Below, piece by piece: positions 24,761 to 37,646 of a stretch of DNA of 64,000 nucleotides. A program made the translations under genes and the position numbers. Under the pieces are notes generated by a model. That model saw nothing but the letters and a program-made list of their open reading frames with translations, did not search any database and was not told where the DNA came from. This stretch comes from Lepidodermella squamata. Taxonomy: Eukaryota > Gastrotricha. The number at the start of each line of letters is the position of its first letter. Positions within the stretch are counted from its first letter, which is position 1. The DNA lies in contig JBLDXI010000042.1 of NCBI GenBank assembly GCA_047495785.1, positions 4,092,001-4,156,000 on the forward strand. The letters run 5' to 3'.

Positions 24761-27700
24761 ATGGATGAGCAAGCTGCATTTAATCACACTGTTAGCACTC
24801 TAATTGACGCTTGGAATGACCCTCAAACGAGACTTAATTTTCCTAGTGCAACAAGTGCTTTGCTGGATTGGTTTCTGAGCTATGCACGTTCGCCAATTCT
24901 GGCCATTGTTGACCTTGTCGAGCATTTGATGTTCGCCCATCTATCTCGGCCGCTGAATGAACCAGAGCTGCTCTGCAAAGCTGTACTATACTTGTTTCGT
25001 CAGTGGCTCTCAAGCCGACCCGAAGTCCTTAACGGCTCTTTGAAACTTGAGCCCGAGCTTCAGGTTCGGACCATGCGCGTATTTGGCAGGTAACTTTATT
25101 TGAGGCGTAACATTTTTGGTAATACAATTTACGTAATAGATTGATTCCCGAGTTAATTCCTGAAATGAGAGCTCTCTTTCCGAGCCAGATCGCGACACCA
25201 GAAATGAATGAGGTGGTTGCCGAAACCATAAAAAATCATTTGCCGATTAACAACGAGGCAGCCCTGTCTATTATTATGGGATGCCCCTGTGCTATAACGA
25301 AAATTGATCCTGAAAACATTCAACAGATCGTAATCTTTGCAATGAGCACCGGAAGATTTCAAATAGGAGATCAAATTTTGATGGAATGCCCGCAGGCTCT
25401 TGCATACCCGATTCTCAAAGCTCTGGACTCGTTGCTAGCTTGTCCTACTCCAGACACATTTATTGCTGAGATTTCTAAAATCTGCCAGACTAGCTTTTCA
25501 AGGGTTGATTTAACACACGCGACTGTGGAGCAAGTTATCACAAAAGCCATCAAAAAGCGACAATTATCGAGCACTTCTTGTCCAAAGTTTTTATCCGAAG
25601 TGAAAGCGCGTCTCTTCAAATACTTTCTTCGCAAAACGTTGACATCAGGCAGGCCTGAAATGGATGTTCAAAGCTTTGTTGATGCCATCAAAGATCTGGC
25701 AAGTGGAGATGAGGCGTTTCAGGAGCAAGTCGTCGTCTCGTTAAGAGCTTTAGGCCATTCTGATTTAGCAACGGCATTTTCTACGTATTTTCGCGAGAAA
25801 AACGATTTAGCAAATCATAAAAAACGTCGCAATGGCCAACAAAAAGCAAGTGTCGTTTTACCAGAACGTTTCGCTAACGCAAAACCGCCCAAACCACGGG
25901 GTGATAGTATGTATTCACCGAGTTTGGTTCAGGACGACATTTTACTAGTCGACTCTCCTCACATTTTCGGCTCGTCAATCGACGTGATTCGCCATGTTGA
26001 TCTTATCAGTGTTCGAATGTTTTGGCGCCGGCGTTTTAAACTGATTCATGCTCAAAACACACGCCGCGTGACGTTGATGGTCATCGCAATCCCGCATTCT
26101 GTTTTCATATTTGATCTTGAAAAATTGCTCAAATCGAACGATCGTGTGATTAAAACTGGCTTTGCCGAGCTGGAGAATTTGATGAAATCTGATAAAGTCA
26201 TTAAGCTAGTCTATCTGCCGTGTTCTGATGAACGCGCCATGGTGATGGGGAAAGTTTTCTCCGAATCCTTCAAATACATCACCTCTCGCATAGGAATTCG
26301 TGCGTTATCAAGGAATATCGACCCGTCGCGTCCGCTTTCAGTCCGTTTGTCTTCCGCCGTTCGTACTTGGTTGAATCAATCGTTGCCAACATTTTATCGC
26401 ATGTCAAATTGGACGCAGAGACCGTTGCTACCTGGTCAGCTGAAATTCATGGCTCTCGAGGCTCATGCGCTTTTGGACGTATTTTTCGCAATGAGCGAGT
26501 TTTGCACCAGGAATAATGTAAGTGATGGAAAAAGTTTGTTCACCATTGGGAATAATTGTTCATATTTTCAATTTTAGATGGATTTTGAGGCTGTCAAGAA
26601 TTTAGCTTTAAAAACCGGCTGGGACACCCAATATAGCGAAACTGAATCGGACGATGACGGTGATGATGAGGATGATGCTGTTAATTACGGAGATAATGAC
26701 GATTATCACCAAAACTTTATGGCAAAAGCTTCTTCCTCGAATCAGCAGCCCGAAAAGCAGCAAAAACCCAAGGGCGAGGCCCCGCCCGGTTCAATAACCG
26801 GTCGTTATTTCAACAACAAACCAACAGCAGTAGCCTTGGAGCCTTTCCAAGTCCAATCTGGTCGAAATTCGGGCGAACCATCGGAGAAAAAGCAGAGACG
26901 GTCGAGGTTTGAAGACATATCCCAGCAAGATTTGGCTAACAAAGGCTTATCACTAGCTGCTCCGGCAAAATCTATCAATTATATGGCTCGCAGGTCTGAA
27001 TCGGTCGAATTGCTGAGAAAATCTGTATTATTCATCGTTTCCTACGAATTTACAAATATCGCCCTCGAACTGTGCCGGCTTGAATTCATTGTTCATCTCT
27101 GCTCACCCGATCGATCTACGCCGGAACAAATGCTGGGAATCGGGGCGAATCGAGCCTACAAAAAGGTTGTTATAGGCGGGCAGGAGTTGATTGAAAACAT
27201 GAAAAAACTCAGCCAAAGCTGCTTGATTTCTCAGTTTATTCCGCTGGCAGTTGAAGAAAATCTCAATTTATGGCCGCGGAAAAGTGTTGAGCCAATTTTG
27301 AAAACGACTGGTTTGTCTAGCGATGAAATCGCCTGCCACTATGAGATACGCCGTTTCCCGTTGGAAGGAGCTCCTTTGATCGTTTACCACCCTCGCGATT
27401 GCTTTGCGGCTAAATTACTACGGGGCATGAGGATTGAGACAAAGTTCAATTTTTGTCCAGCGCCGGATTTTCACGGTAAGGCAAGTGACGCTCAACTTGC
27501 GATTTTAGCCGGGGCTGGTTTGGTGAATAATGGCAATCGAGTTTTACTCCTCGCAACGAAAAGTACTGAACAAGTTTTCTCTCGCAGTGACCTTCGAATC
27601 ATTCAAATTCCGAGATTCGAACGGTTTTACTCGCCTGGGGGTTCGAAGAAAAAGGCGCTTGAGACAAAACGTGGCTTAACGCAACAAACAGCCTGGGTTG

Positions 27701-29319
27701 TCTCTGAATTACGCGCAATTTTACCAGCTTGTGTCTTACCCCCTGAGAAAAAGAAATATTTCTCGGCTAAACAGTACGAAGTAACAAAAGTAAACGGTAC
27801 CTCGGAGCCGGTTAAGAAACCTGAACCTGAGCCTGAAAAAGATGCCCTACCCGTGATTCCTGAGCCGGTTGTTGTTACGCAAGAAGAGCCACCCATTGAG
27901 CAGTTAGCGAAATTGGAGCCAGTAAAGCCGTGCGAAAATCCGACCAGTCTGGCTGATGTGAAATTCTTGTTTTTCACAACGAATAAACAACTTTTCACCC
28001 TAGCGTCGTATCTCGCCGCTGTTGGTTTTTCCGCGGTCGTAATGGCAAAATCCGGCAATTTCTCGCTCGATGCCCTGGTTCGGGCGAGAAAAGAGAAGCG
28101 AGTTTTGGTTGTTGATGAGCAGTTCACCCTTGACCAAATCGCATCTTTAGGCGCTCAACCGGGCGAGGCGATTTTACTATCAGCCCCCGACGGTCGTTTG
28201 CTGACGCAAATGCGAGCCCTGGCGGATAAATTCAAGGTGAAGAATCAGTTCATCTCGATTTTTAAGGGGGCTGGTTTCGATGCGAAACAATCAGAACCGC
28301 CTGTTCGCTTGCTGTTTTTCGGCGATACGCTCAAGTGTATTCGCGACTTCTTAGCGAAAATTCCCGCATTTTTCGACGTAATTTCAACTAATGAAGCAGC
28401 GGCTAATGCGCCAGTTAACCCGGTTGCGAGTTTAGGTGGTCCGATTGTTGTGAATCTCAAGGCAGCGGCGAATAATCGAATGGTAGCGACGGCGGGTGAT
28501 ACGATTGAAGCGGCTGTTCAAGTTGCGGCGAGGACCGAGCGAATTCTAGTGGCGGATCTCACTAACTACCCGTTTTTCTCGGCGAATCAAACGAATAACC
28601 CGCGCATTTTGTTGGCCCCAGATCGAACGCTGGACTTGGTTAGTTGGCTACATCTTGTGGTGCCGATTTTTAATTAATTTCCGGTTTTTTTATTTTTTTT
28701 TTGGGTAATTTTGACATTATCTTCACGCCACTTCAATCTAAATTTTTGAAATTTGTCTAAATTTCGAGAAAAATGCGTTGATGTAAATCGATGTAAAATA
28801 TGCCTAAAATCGGATTCAAAGGATTTTCTTTGAATTCGTGATTTCTTTTACTTTTCGGGTTTATGAAATCTGAAATCCTTATGGAAATCCCTTAATAATA
28901 TGCCAATATGCGGTTTCAACTAATTTCAGGCGAAAATGTTCTTTATTGAATTGTTTAAACTACCACAACAACTGCTACTGCCGCCCTTCCGGCCAACTCA
29001 AGTCGACAAGGTCAAATTCGTCATTCATTCGAAACAACTGGTTGATTTTGCGACGTACCTGAAGTTAGCCGGCCTTGAAGTTCGTCTCGATTCTTTGCAC
29101 AAAACTTTCGCAGACGCTTGCGCTGTTGCAAAACGTGAAAATCGCTTCCTGATTTCGATGAATACACGCGAAACTTCTAACTATTTGTGGTCGAATCCGA
29201 ACGTACTGCCCCAGAAAAGTGTTTTACTGCTGTCGGAAGAGCACGCGAAACCGATGCCGTTGATCGATTTGACAAAACGAGTCTACGATCAAGTCGCTGC
29301 TCGATTTGCTGCACCCTAA
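24761..29319 (+). CDS. Mut-7/EXD3-like pseudo-exonuclease with Mut7-C-like repeats (copy A)
   Basis: Exons 24761-25089, 25140-26517, 26578-28638, 28930-29319; 1385 aa. Residues about 1-390 are helical, with the N-terminal block ALLDWFLSYARSP shared with copy B. About 395-565 is a DEDDy 3'-5' exonuclease fold with the NWTQRPLLPGQLKF segment. Motif I D-x-E is replaced by Arg (26014-26016) and Phe (26020-26022), and motif III Y-x3-D by Phe (26446-26448) and Glu (26458-26460), so catalysis is unlikely. After an acidic and Lys/Pro linker come about five PIN/Mut7-C-like modules (about 27016-27220, 27370-27600, 27955-28250, 28300-28638, 29000-29310). Each starts with a hydrophobic strand but lacks the expected Asp. 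Known Mut-7 proteins act in small-RNA biogenesis and mutator foci and are about 900 aa. A structural, RNA-binding or scaffold role is inferred. Confidence 0.68.
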
Positions 29320-29473
29320 TGATAATGACTCTATTTTTCTGTGCGACGTCATATATATGCACATTTTTTAATTTTTCTCGTTTCAAAAAAAATGAAGACG
29401 ATTTTTGTCTTTATTTTAAATAAATAAAAAAGCGCGTTACTATTTTTTCCAGCGATATTGATTGATATTTTGA
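29320..29473 (+). promoter_or_regulatory. Spacer between mut7A and mut7B with acceptor-like tract
   Basis: The 154-nt gap holds an AATAAA after the mut7A stop (near 29420) and a TTTTTTCCAG tract about 22 nt before the mut7B ATG. The pair is typical of polyadenylation plus trans-splice acceptor in operons, but a 5'UTR intron or plain promoter cannot be excluded. Confidence 0.4.
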
Positions 29474-32400
29474 ATGGATGAAGACTCAGCGGCTCGCTAT
29501 ACGAGTAAAACACTGCTAGAGGCGTGGGGCAAGGAGAAATTGCGGCCTAATTTCAAAGCCTCGACCAGTTCGTTGTTAGACTGGCTGTTTGATTATGCGC
29601 CAAATCCTTTCGAAGCGTTATTTGAACTGATCGAGCAAATTCAAATCGATTGCATCGATAAACCAAGCGATATAATTCAAATAATTCTGGAGTATTTCAC
29701 GACTTGGCTGAAACAGCATAGTGTGGATGGATTGATTGATCAAAAAGCGAAGGAACATTTATCTCGTTCTGAACTTCAAGTTCGAGCCATAAAATTGTTC
29801 GGCAGGTAAGCAAATTTATGGGTTTCCTAATTATTTTTAAATTGTTTTTTCCACCCTCTAGGTACTGGCCTGACCTTTTGCCCCTTCTCACATTCTGCCG
29901 AGTCGATTCTAGCAATAAAAACAAACTATTCGACGCGGTTTATTCGGTTTTTTCAATTTTATTAAATGCGAAAAAGCACGATGAAGCGATGGATGTGTTT
30001 CGCAAATTAACCGAAGATTTGCGAGGTTTAATCTCAGATCGGCACATCATTCACCTGGCACGGTATTTAACGTGTTCCGGGCTGCGAAAGGAGTCGGAGC
30101 AAATGTTTCGGCAGTGCAATGAAACGCATCGAGCTTCGATTATGAAGTACTTTGACTCGATGCTGCTATTTACTGATCGCGAATTCGAACGCGAATTTCC
30201 GTGCTGTACCAACGTGATGTGCGCGATTAAAAAAATGGAATTCGAGGAATTTATCGAACATTTACTCACATCGCTATCTTTACCAGTTTCGCTGTGCCCT
30301 TCAGTTCAAATGCGGGCTAAAATTAAATTGTTTCGTTTCATCACTGAAAAGGCGATAAATTCTCGCGATCCGACGATGGATTTGCTGAGTTTTTGCGAAA
30401 TCACAGCTGAAATGGGCGAAGGTGATAAGAATTTTCAAGAACACGTTATCCGTGTTTTGAAAACTCTAGGCCAGTTTGATTTGGCGCATTATTTCAACCG
30501 AAATTGCTTCACACATTCAAGGGATGATGACAGTGAAGATGGGAGATCGTCTTCGAAGCGATCTAAGACTACCAATGGAACGTCTAGCCGACCTCCGCCC
30601 CCACCACCTCCGCCTATAATTTCGGCTCTGAGCTACAAAAAGTCGTCGAGTCGTTCGAAAACAAGCCGATCGACATTCAGGCTTCCGATCGAGGAAAACA
30701 AAGTCGCATTTGTCAACAATGTCGATCAATTCAAGTCAGGTAAATTTTATTTCAAATATTTTACGAAAAATAAGAAAATTGCTGAATTTTTTTATTTCCT
30801 TTTACATTAAAAAAAATATATTTTTGATCGTATTTTGCTTACAGTTATGGATAAGTTGGCTACTTGTCCCCTGATGGCATTTCGTCTATTTTGGCGGCGG
30901 CAGATTCCCGCTTTTCTTGATAAGAGAAAACGCGGAATCGCTCTATCAATTTTGGCCATCGCTATTCCAAGCAATGTTTATCTCATTGATCTAACCCGGC
31001 TACCTCAATTGCTAGAAGCTGAAAAGCGCGGAAATATCCTGTTTTGGCTGCGCGATATACTCGAGGCTGAAAAAACTATTCGCCTAGTTTTCCGACCGAA
31101 TGAGGATATCAAAACGTTGCAGCGTGAATTCGGTGGTTCTAGTAAAAATTTCACCATGAGTTCTCTGCGTGATTTGGCCGGCTTTGTCGATCCAAAGCGA
31201 AGACGGCGAAATTCCCTATCATCGCTGACTAGGCGATGGCTAAATTACAATTTACCGGTGGAATTTCGATTCACAAATTGGCTTCGAAGGCCCTTGTCTC
31301 GGGATCAAATCAAATTTGCGGCTACTGAGACGTACGCTTTGTTGGAAGTCTATCAAAAAATGGCGAAATACTGCTCAAATAATGGGGTTTGTATAAATCT
31401 TCGTAAAAATCGAATTTTCGAAAATCGAAATTTTTAAGGTGGATTTTGCTAGTCTTCGCCGGCTAACTTTGAAAGCTAGTGATGAAGACGGCTTAAGCGA
31501 TGCTTTGATTGATGAAGATGACGGCGAAAGTTCTGATTCGGATTCGGAAAACAACTACGATCTATTTCCACAAGACCGAAATTCTCATGCGAGAAATGGC
31601 CATGAAAAATGCGACGATCGGCCTGTCATTTCGTCTTCCATGTCAGCTAATCCTTATATGAGTTTGACCAGTAGTGTCCCGGTTTCTGCTGCTACTACGA
31701 AATTTACGGTTACTTGCAATTCTCTTCCTTTAACTTCTGCCTCTTCTGTTAATCATTCCTCGAATCTCATGTGCCTTGATTCTGGGCCGCAATTCTTGTC
31801 TGATGAATTTGAACCTCTGCAACCGATTTTCAACGAAATTTCTTATAAAGACGAGTTGCATTCGTTGAAAAAGTCTATCTCTAACCCTCTTGCCTTGAAC
31901 AAATCTTCCGTTGAACACAACTCGTCTTCCTCCCCGCCTCGCGCCAAAGTTTCGCCGAAGAAATGGAGAATGGAAGATGTTTTCTTCATTGTAAGCTACG
32001 AATTCTGCGAACTTGCGCTGGAGCTAGTTCGAATCGGTTTCACGACTCAGTTACTATCTCGTAAAGACAGCTGCGACTTCGAATCTGTTTCGAGAGCCTC
32101 TGTCGCGAAAGGATCCGTCCGACGGGTGGTACTGGGCAAAAGCGATCTGATTGAATCGATAAAATCGAAAAGAGGCAGTGACTTCGAAGGCGTCTTGGTT
32201 CTGGCTCAATCTTTTGAAGATACCGGCACTGCAGTTACGCAAATTCTTCAAAAACTTGATTTTGACTCGATTGCGATTCAGGCAAAACTTGCCAGGGCGC
32301 CGAGATATCCAAGCCCGGGTGATCTGCCGCTGGTGGTTTTTCACCCCCGGGAATTTTTCCCTCGAGCTCTGCGAGAAAGAATTCGGCCCAAAATTTACAT

Positions 32401-33949
32401 TTGCCCCACTCCGTTGGGTGAAAATATTTCAGATGAACAGGTAAAACTTCAGGAAATTAGCTGTAATTGAATGTTAAAATTTATGTTGATAGCTTGCATC
32501 GCTGGCTGGTTTGAATAATTATCGAACGAATCGCGTTTTGATGACTGACAGCGAGTTTGGCGAGCGATTGAAGCAAAAATATGGCTCAACCCTTCGAATT
32601 TTGATTGTCCCGAAAATGTATTTATCGCCGCGAGATTTGGACAAATTAGCCGCTGTTATCGTCGATCAAGTGAAGGAATTTTCGAGAGAAAATCGCCGGC
32701 CAGTATCAGCCTCATCCTCTAATTCGAGCAATGAGCAAAACAAAAAATTGAGCCCGAAACCGGTGATTGAACCTCAGCAGAAAATTGAACCGATTATTGT
32801 TACGAAATCTCCCTTGATTAAATTTTCGCTTCTCTGCGCTATGGATCAAACCATCAGTCAATTCGGCGAATATTTGGAAATTCTCGGCTTCTCCTGCTCA
32901 CGCGTTCCGACTGGGTCGATAACTTTCCAACGAGCGCTAGATATGAGTCGAGTTGGCAAGAAACTACTTATTGCCTCTGAAAGTTTTGCCGGAGATTCTT
33001 CGAATGATGAAAGTTTTGTTTGCGTGAGAAATGGCGATAGTTTTCTCTCGGCCATCAACGCGATTGGCAGCCATTTCAACTGCATAGAACTCGTCGATGC
33101 TCGGCTGAGTTCCTTGAAAGCCAAACTTGAAACGATGCCTTACAAAGTTTTGGTCTATGGAAGCAATTATCGCGGCGTTTATGATTTTCTGGCCCAAGTT
33201 ACATCGTTCATTTCGCCGATTTTCTACGATTCTGCTCAATCTTCGTTTGAGAAAGTGGTGGAAGTTGCGGCTCAAGAGAATCGAATATTGCTCGCAGATG
33301 CGAAGTTGATCGCGACGAAATCTCTGTCTCAAATTTCCTACATATCGCTGGTACCCGACTCAGTCATTGAGGAGGTGAGTCGAATATTGTTTTCACAGAA
33401 ATTTAAGAAAAAATGAAAAATTATCGAAAATCCTTAATTGAAAAATATTTTAATTGATTTAAAGTTGAAAAATGTTGAGTTCTGAATTGAAAAATTGTTT
33501 GAAACTAATGGTTTTTTCTTGTATTTTTTCAGGCAAAATTCATTTTCCATCTCCTCGGTATCGATCAGTTCGCTTTGATTCCGGAAAATTTACGGCAAAT
33601 GGTTCGAGAAACGCGATTTATCATTCACGCTAGCGAGGCCTTGAAACTCGGCTGTTTTCTGGAAATGGCCGGTGCTGCTTCGGTAAACACCGATTTAACC
33701 TCACTGCCCTTCGATGAAGTGTGCGCCGTGGCGAAAAATGAAGAAAACTGCGTAATTCTTGCCAAGAAAACCGAAACTAACCGCTTGTTCCTGTCAACGT
33801 GCCTGGCTAATAGCTGTCACCTAGTCTCACCCGATCAAGTCATTCTGCTTCCATTACCGAGTCTTACTAGTGAATTGCTGAAAGTTATTTTCGATAAACT
33901 CAACGAGTTGCTGGTCAAACTACCGCCGGTCAAGCTGGAATGTGTTTGA
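29474..33949 (+). CDS. Mut-7/EXD3-like pseudo-exonuclease with Mut7-C-like repeats (copy B)
   Basis: Exons 29474-29805, 29862-30739, 30845-31386, 31439-32440, 32493-33374, 33533-33949; 1350 aa. It is collinear with copy A: the same N-terminal block (SLLDWLFDYAPNP), the same first-intron position (FGR), the exonuclease-like domain with RLFWRR and NWLRRPLSRDQIKF, then five Mut7-C-like modules (about 31966-32200, 32325-32600, 32815-33100, 33138-33374, 33605-33945). Motif I has Arg (30883-30885) and Phe (30889-30891); motif III has Phe (31315-31317) and Glu (31327-31329), the same replacements as in copy A. A poly-Pro run (about 30593-30615) and Ser-rich linkers are specific to B. It has two more introns than A. 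The shared domain order and matching phases show tandem duplication of an already degenerate ancestor. Confidence 0.68.
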
Positions 33950-34182
33950 GTTTTATGAACTATTTTTTTCCTTTCGAATTTGAGCGTTGTAGCTATCCAT
34001 GACAGATATTTTTGCCGTTTCTTTTTCTGTTTTAATATCTGTCGATAAATTTGTTTGAATAAAATTGAGCGAAAATATCGCGATATAATAGGCTAAAATC
34101 CCTCCTTAATAACTCATCTCTCCACCTTTCAACCCAATATTTTGAAATTTATTTATTACTTGATGTATTAAATAGATTTTTA

Positions 34183-37100
34183 ATGGGTTGGTCCAATAAT
34201 CGATATATTCTATTGGCAGCAGGCGATTTTGTCCTAACCGCAATCTTCTATTATTTCTATCGGAAGAAACGGCATTTATGGCACGCCGTAAAATCAGCCA
34301 TTTTCATATCAAATTCTACCGATCGCGAAGAATTGGCGAAGTTGTTGTATTGTGACCCGAAAAATGCTTCGCCAGCCCCGATATACGTTGCTGTGGAGGG
34401 TATCATCGAACCGACCCCGCCGACTAGAAAAGGCGAACAGGCCCAGGTTCTGGGTAGCCAATACCGACCCGAATCCACCCTAAGAGGCGTCTATCGGTTA
34501 CTTACAGTCGAAGAGCGGCATTTGAAACGATCGGCTGGTAACTGGTACGAGACAACAAATACGATCAGTGAAGATGTCAGCCACGTCCCGGCTTGCCTGG
34601 TCGTCAATTTAGCCGGTCCTCACCATACTGATTCGCTTCAGTCACCCACGGGTTTCAACGTCCAATCTGTCCTATCGCCTTATTCTTGGATATCAGGGGC
34701 GAAAATCGTGTATAAAGGCACAGAAAATATTGTCAAAGGCAGTTATAATCTCATAACAGGGTCAAGTAATGAACAAAGACAACCTAGTGATATTGAAATT
34801 TCTGCGTCTTCCCTACCGTCTAACAAACTTCAATTCTCGCTACCACCTCTCAACCTGGCCGACCAATCGATTTTGCAGGGAAATTGTTTGACCCAGGTGC
34901 ATTCAGAGCTAGAAGATAAGAATCGAAGTGTGATTGAATCGATTGGACAAATCGTTTTTGGTAACGTAGTTTTGGGTACTATTCGTCGCGAAAGCTTGCT
35001 GCTATGCGGCTCTCCTGTCTACGTTTTCGCGAACCTCGAACCCGCCAAATTGACTGGTGCCGGGAAAAACCCGGTTTCAACCGGTTTTTACCGGTTATCA
35101 ATTTTCTCTCGTGGCGGCGATTCCGTGCCATTCATCGTGACTTGTTCATCGCCAAAACAATTGGCCAGCGATTTGAAAACACCGGTCGTCGTCCTCGGCG
35201 TGTTGTCGTTCATCGGGTTTGCTGGGTTGGTCGCTCTTGCGGCGAAATGGTGGTGGGATCAGCGGGAAAGTCGCATGGTCAGCCAACGAGCTAGGCAACT
35301 TCGAGACGATGCGTTGGATCGGCGGCGCAATAAACTGACAGAGGCTGGGCAGGACACGGATACTTCGTCTTTTGATGGTACGTTCAGATTCGATTTGTTT
35401 CCTTGGTAACATGATTGCCTAATCTATAAAAAATGGTATCTATGAAAAACGATGGATATGCAATGGTAGAAGGCAAATATCCATTACTGTAGCGTTGAAC
35501 TTTTTTGAAAAACTGTTCGATTTCTTCCGCAAGACTTACTGATTGAAGTTTCCCTCAGCAAAATATAAGTGCAGTGAATTATGAAATGAAAATGATTTTA
35601 TTGTATCACTTCCCCGCGACTGAGCGTCTATACCCTTTCGGGTTTTGAGGAAGGCGAAGGCAAGGCAAACCAAAAGAATCAGTCACCCGCTGCCGGGAAG
35701 AATTGACAGTAGCGTACCCAAAGGCCGAAGCCGATCTTGAGTCAACCATCAAAACTGAACCTGTTGAGCCAGTTAACCGAATTTCCGGCGCAGGGTGCCG
35801 CAAAGCTGGTCGCTGACCCATCGGAAGCGAACCCGCCCCAAACAGTTCGCTGAGGAAGAAGCGCAGCGGAGATCGACTATCCGGGACGGATAATCCCGAC
35901 AGTGCCGAATCAATTCGCCGAAGTATCCACCAAGCTCAAGCGCTCCGTGAAAGCATTTGAATGCCAAGTTACCGAGCCGTTCGAATTCAGGGAAAACTGC
36001 CTCAAGTCGCATCCGGGCACCCTCGTCGACAACCTAGGATCACAAGGTGCCGCTCAAGGTTAATCAAGCGCTGCAGAAATTGCGGCTTCGTGTTAATGAA
36101 AGCCGGTGAACCGAATTCCATTAAGGGGCGAATGATCGTCCTGCAAAACAACATACCTAAACGCGGATTTAACTTTACCGCGAAACAGCGAGTAAATACG
36201 AGGCAAAGCGCGACCAGTAACATGCGTAATGTGAGATGCCCACACCAAGTGCTTTGAAAGCCACACGCCTAAGTACTTGAACTCTTGTGCCCGCGGAAGC
36301 GGAAGCCCACCAATCAACAGATTGCCAGCGTGAGTATCGGCCTTAGCACCAAATGCAATCCATTCACATTTTCGCGGATTCAAATCTAATCGCCATCGCT
36401 GCTACCAACGCTCAGTAACACGCAATGCTGCCTGTAAACGCACAGTAACTACTCCGGTTGCCCAAACGGCCTGATCGTCCGCATAGGCTGCCATCGCAGT
36501 TCGTACAAGCGCATCGTCATGCCTTACTTCAGAAGGAAAAGAAGTCGCAGTAAAGATTACAAATATAATAGGAGACAGAGGGCTACCTTGAGGAACACCA
36601 CACAGACAATGAAAAGGATCACTAACATCGTCATCGACCTTAACTCGACACCGACGGCCGCGTAGAAAATCAGACACCCAGGGAAGGCTGATACACTTGA
36701 GCGCTATACGCAAGCCGTTGTGCCAGACGCTATCATACGCGGCGCGGTTGTCAAGAAAACCTCACACGATCGATCAATCGAATCCCAAAATTCTCTATCG
36801 CCAGAATGCGGAGAGTTCACACTTCGGCACAACCGGCAATCAACTGCCCCGTTCGAGTTTGAATGGACGACCGCTCATTATTTCCTAGCATAGAATTCTG
36901 ACTAGACGGAAGTGACTTGGGTCGTGATACAATTCAAAATTAAATCTTCGTAAATTCCATCTAGTTATTTCAAAAATAATCTTCATAAAAAAATAGCCCT
37001 TCGATTTCCGATTTCTAGCAATCGAATAAATTTTGTCGACCAGGCGTAAATTAGGAAATATAATCTCGATTGCTTCAAGAGATAGAATCCCCGATGATTA

Positions 37101-37325
37101 AGCTCTATGAAATTATTTTGAAATTTTTTGAAATTATTGTTTTCTGCTTTTTGATCAGTTGATTCAATGTGCGTCGTGTGCTTGGATGCTCGACGTGACA
37201 TCTGCCTGCTGCCCTGCGGTCACGTCTGCATTTGTTCCACCTGTTACGGCCGCCTTCCTCTCCCCGCCCAGTGCCCGTTATGCCGCGGCCTGATCAACGA
37301 CACGGCGCCTTTGTTCTTCTCCTAG
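34183..37325 (+). CDS. MUL1: MUL1-like mitochondrial outer-membrane E3 ubiquitin ligase
   Basis: Two exons, 34183-35377 and 37159-37325, phase 1, 453 aa. An N-terminal transmembrane segment (LLAAGDFVLTAIFYYFY) is followed by the intermembrane-space BAM/GIDE domain, a second transmembrane segment (about 35180-35260) and a cytosolic C-terminal RING finger. The RING lies wholly in exon 2: CVVC, CGHVC, C-x2-C and CPLC, ending in PLFFS. This is the MUL1/MAPL layout (human 352 aa). The enzyme ubiquitinates or SUMOylates mitochondrial dynamics proteins. The insert in the middle of the BAM domain (about 34630-34900) makes it longer than usual. Its 1.78-kb intron holds a decayed antisense LINE. It is the last gene of a same-strand cluster starting at ATG10. 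Confidence 0.88.
35606..36880 (-). mobile_element. Decayed LINE (non-LTR) reverse transcriptase fragment in MUL1 intron
   Basis: Read on the minus strand from about 36780, the frame shows RT motif A (AYDSVWHNGLR), motif B (GVPQGSPLSP) and the catalytic YADD box (AAYADDQ). An in-frame TAG at 36402-36404 follows, then the thumb region (NPRKCEWIAFG, EFKYLGVWLS). Further stops occur toward 36093 and 35606. No endonuclease region or tail was identified. It is a 5'-truncated, inactive copy, antisense to MUL1. The type resembles Jockey/I-like LINEs. Confidence 0.75.
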
Positions 37326-37646
37326 ACGAAAACAAAATACTTATTACAACTAGCTGTCAATAGCAGCCTGCCAAAAAATGACTGCCGGCTATAAAAGAGA
37401 TACATTATTTTTCATGTGTTTTTTGCGTGTGACCGCTGATTATTTAAAAGCCGCTAAATTTGATCGCGAAATGACAATCGATTTTTTGCGTCTCGCTTGA
37501 GTGATTACGCCGCCTAAATATAAAAAACAGATGATGAAAAAAACGACTTGTTGTGCTATGTACATGATGCGATTTTTTATATCTGTAGAGAAATGAGGTC
37601 TTGTTCCAGATTTATTGAATGATATCATCCGGTTTGTAACAGAAAA
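37326..37646. other. Spacer between MUL1 and SLC25 carrier genes
   Basis: 321 nt with no recognised gene. It presumably contains the MUL1 3' end and the carrier promoter. Confidence 0.4.
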
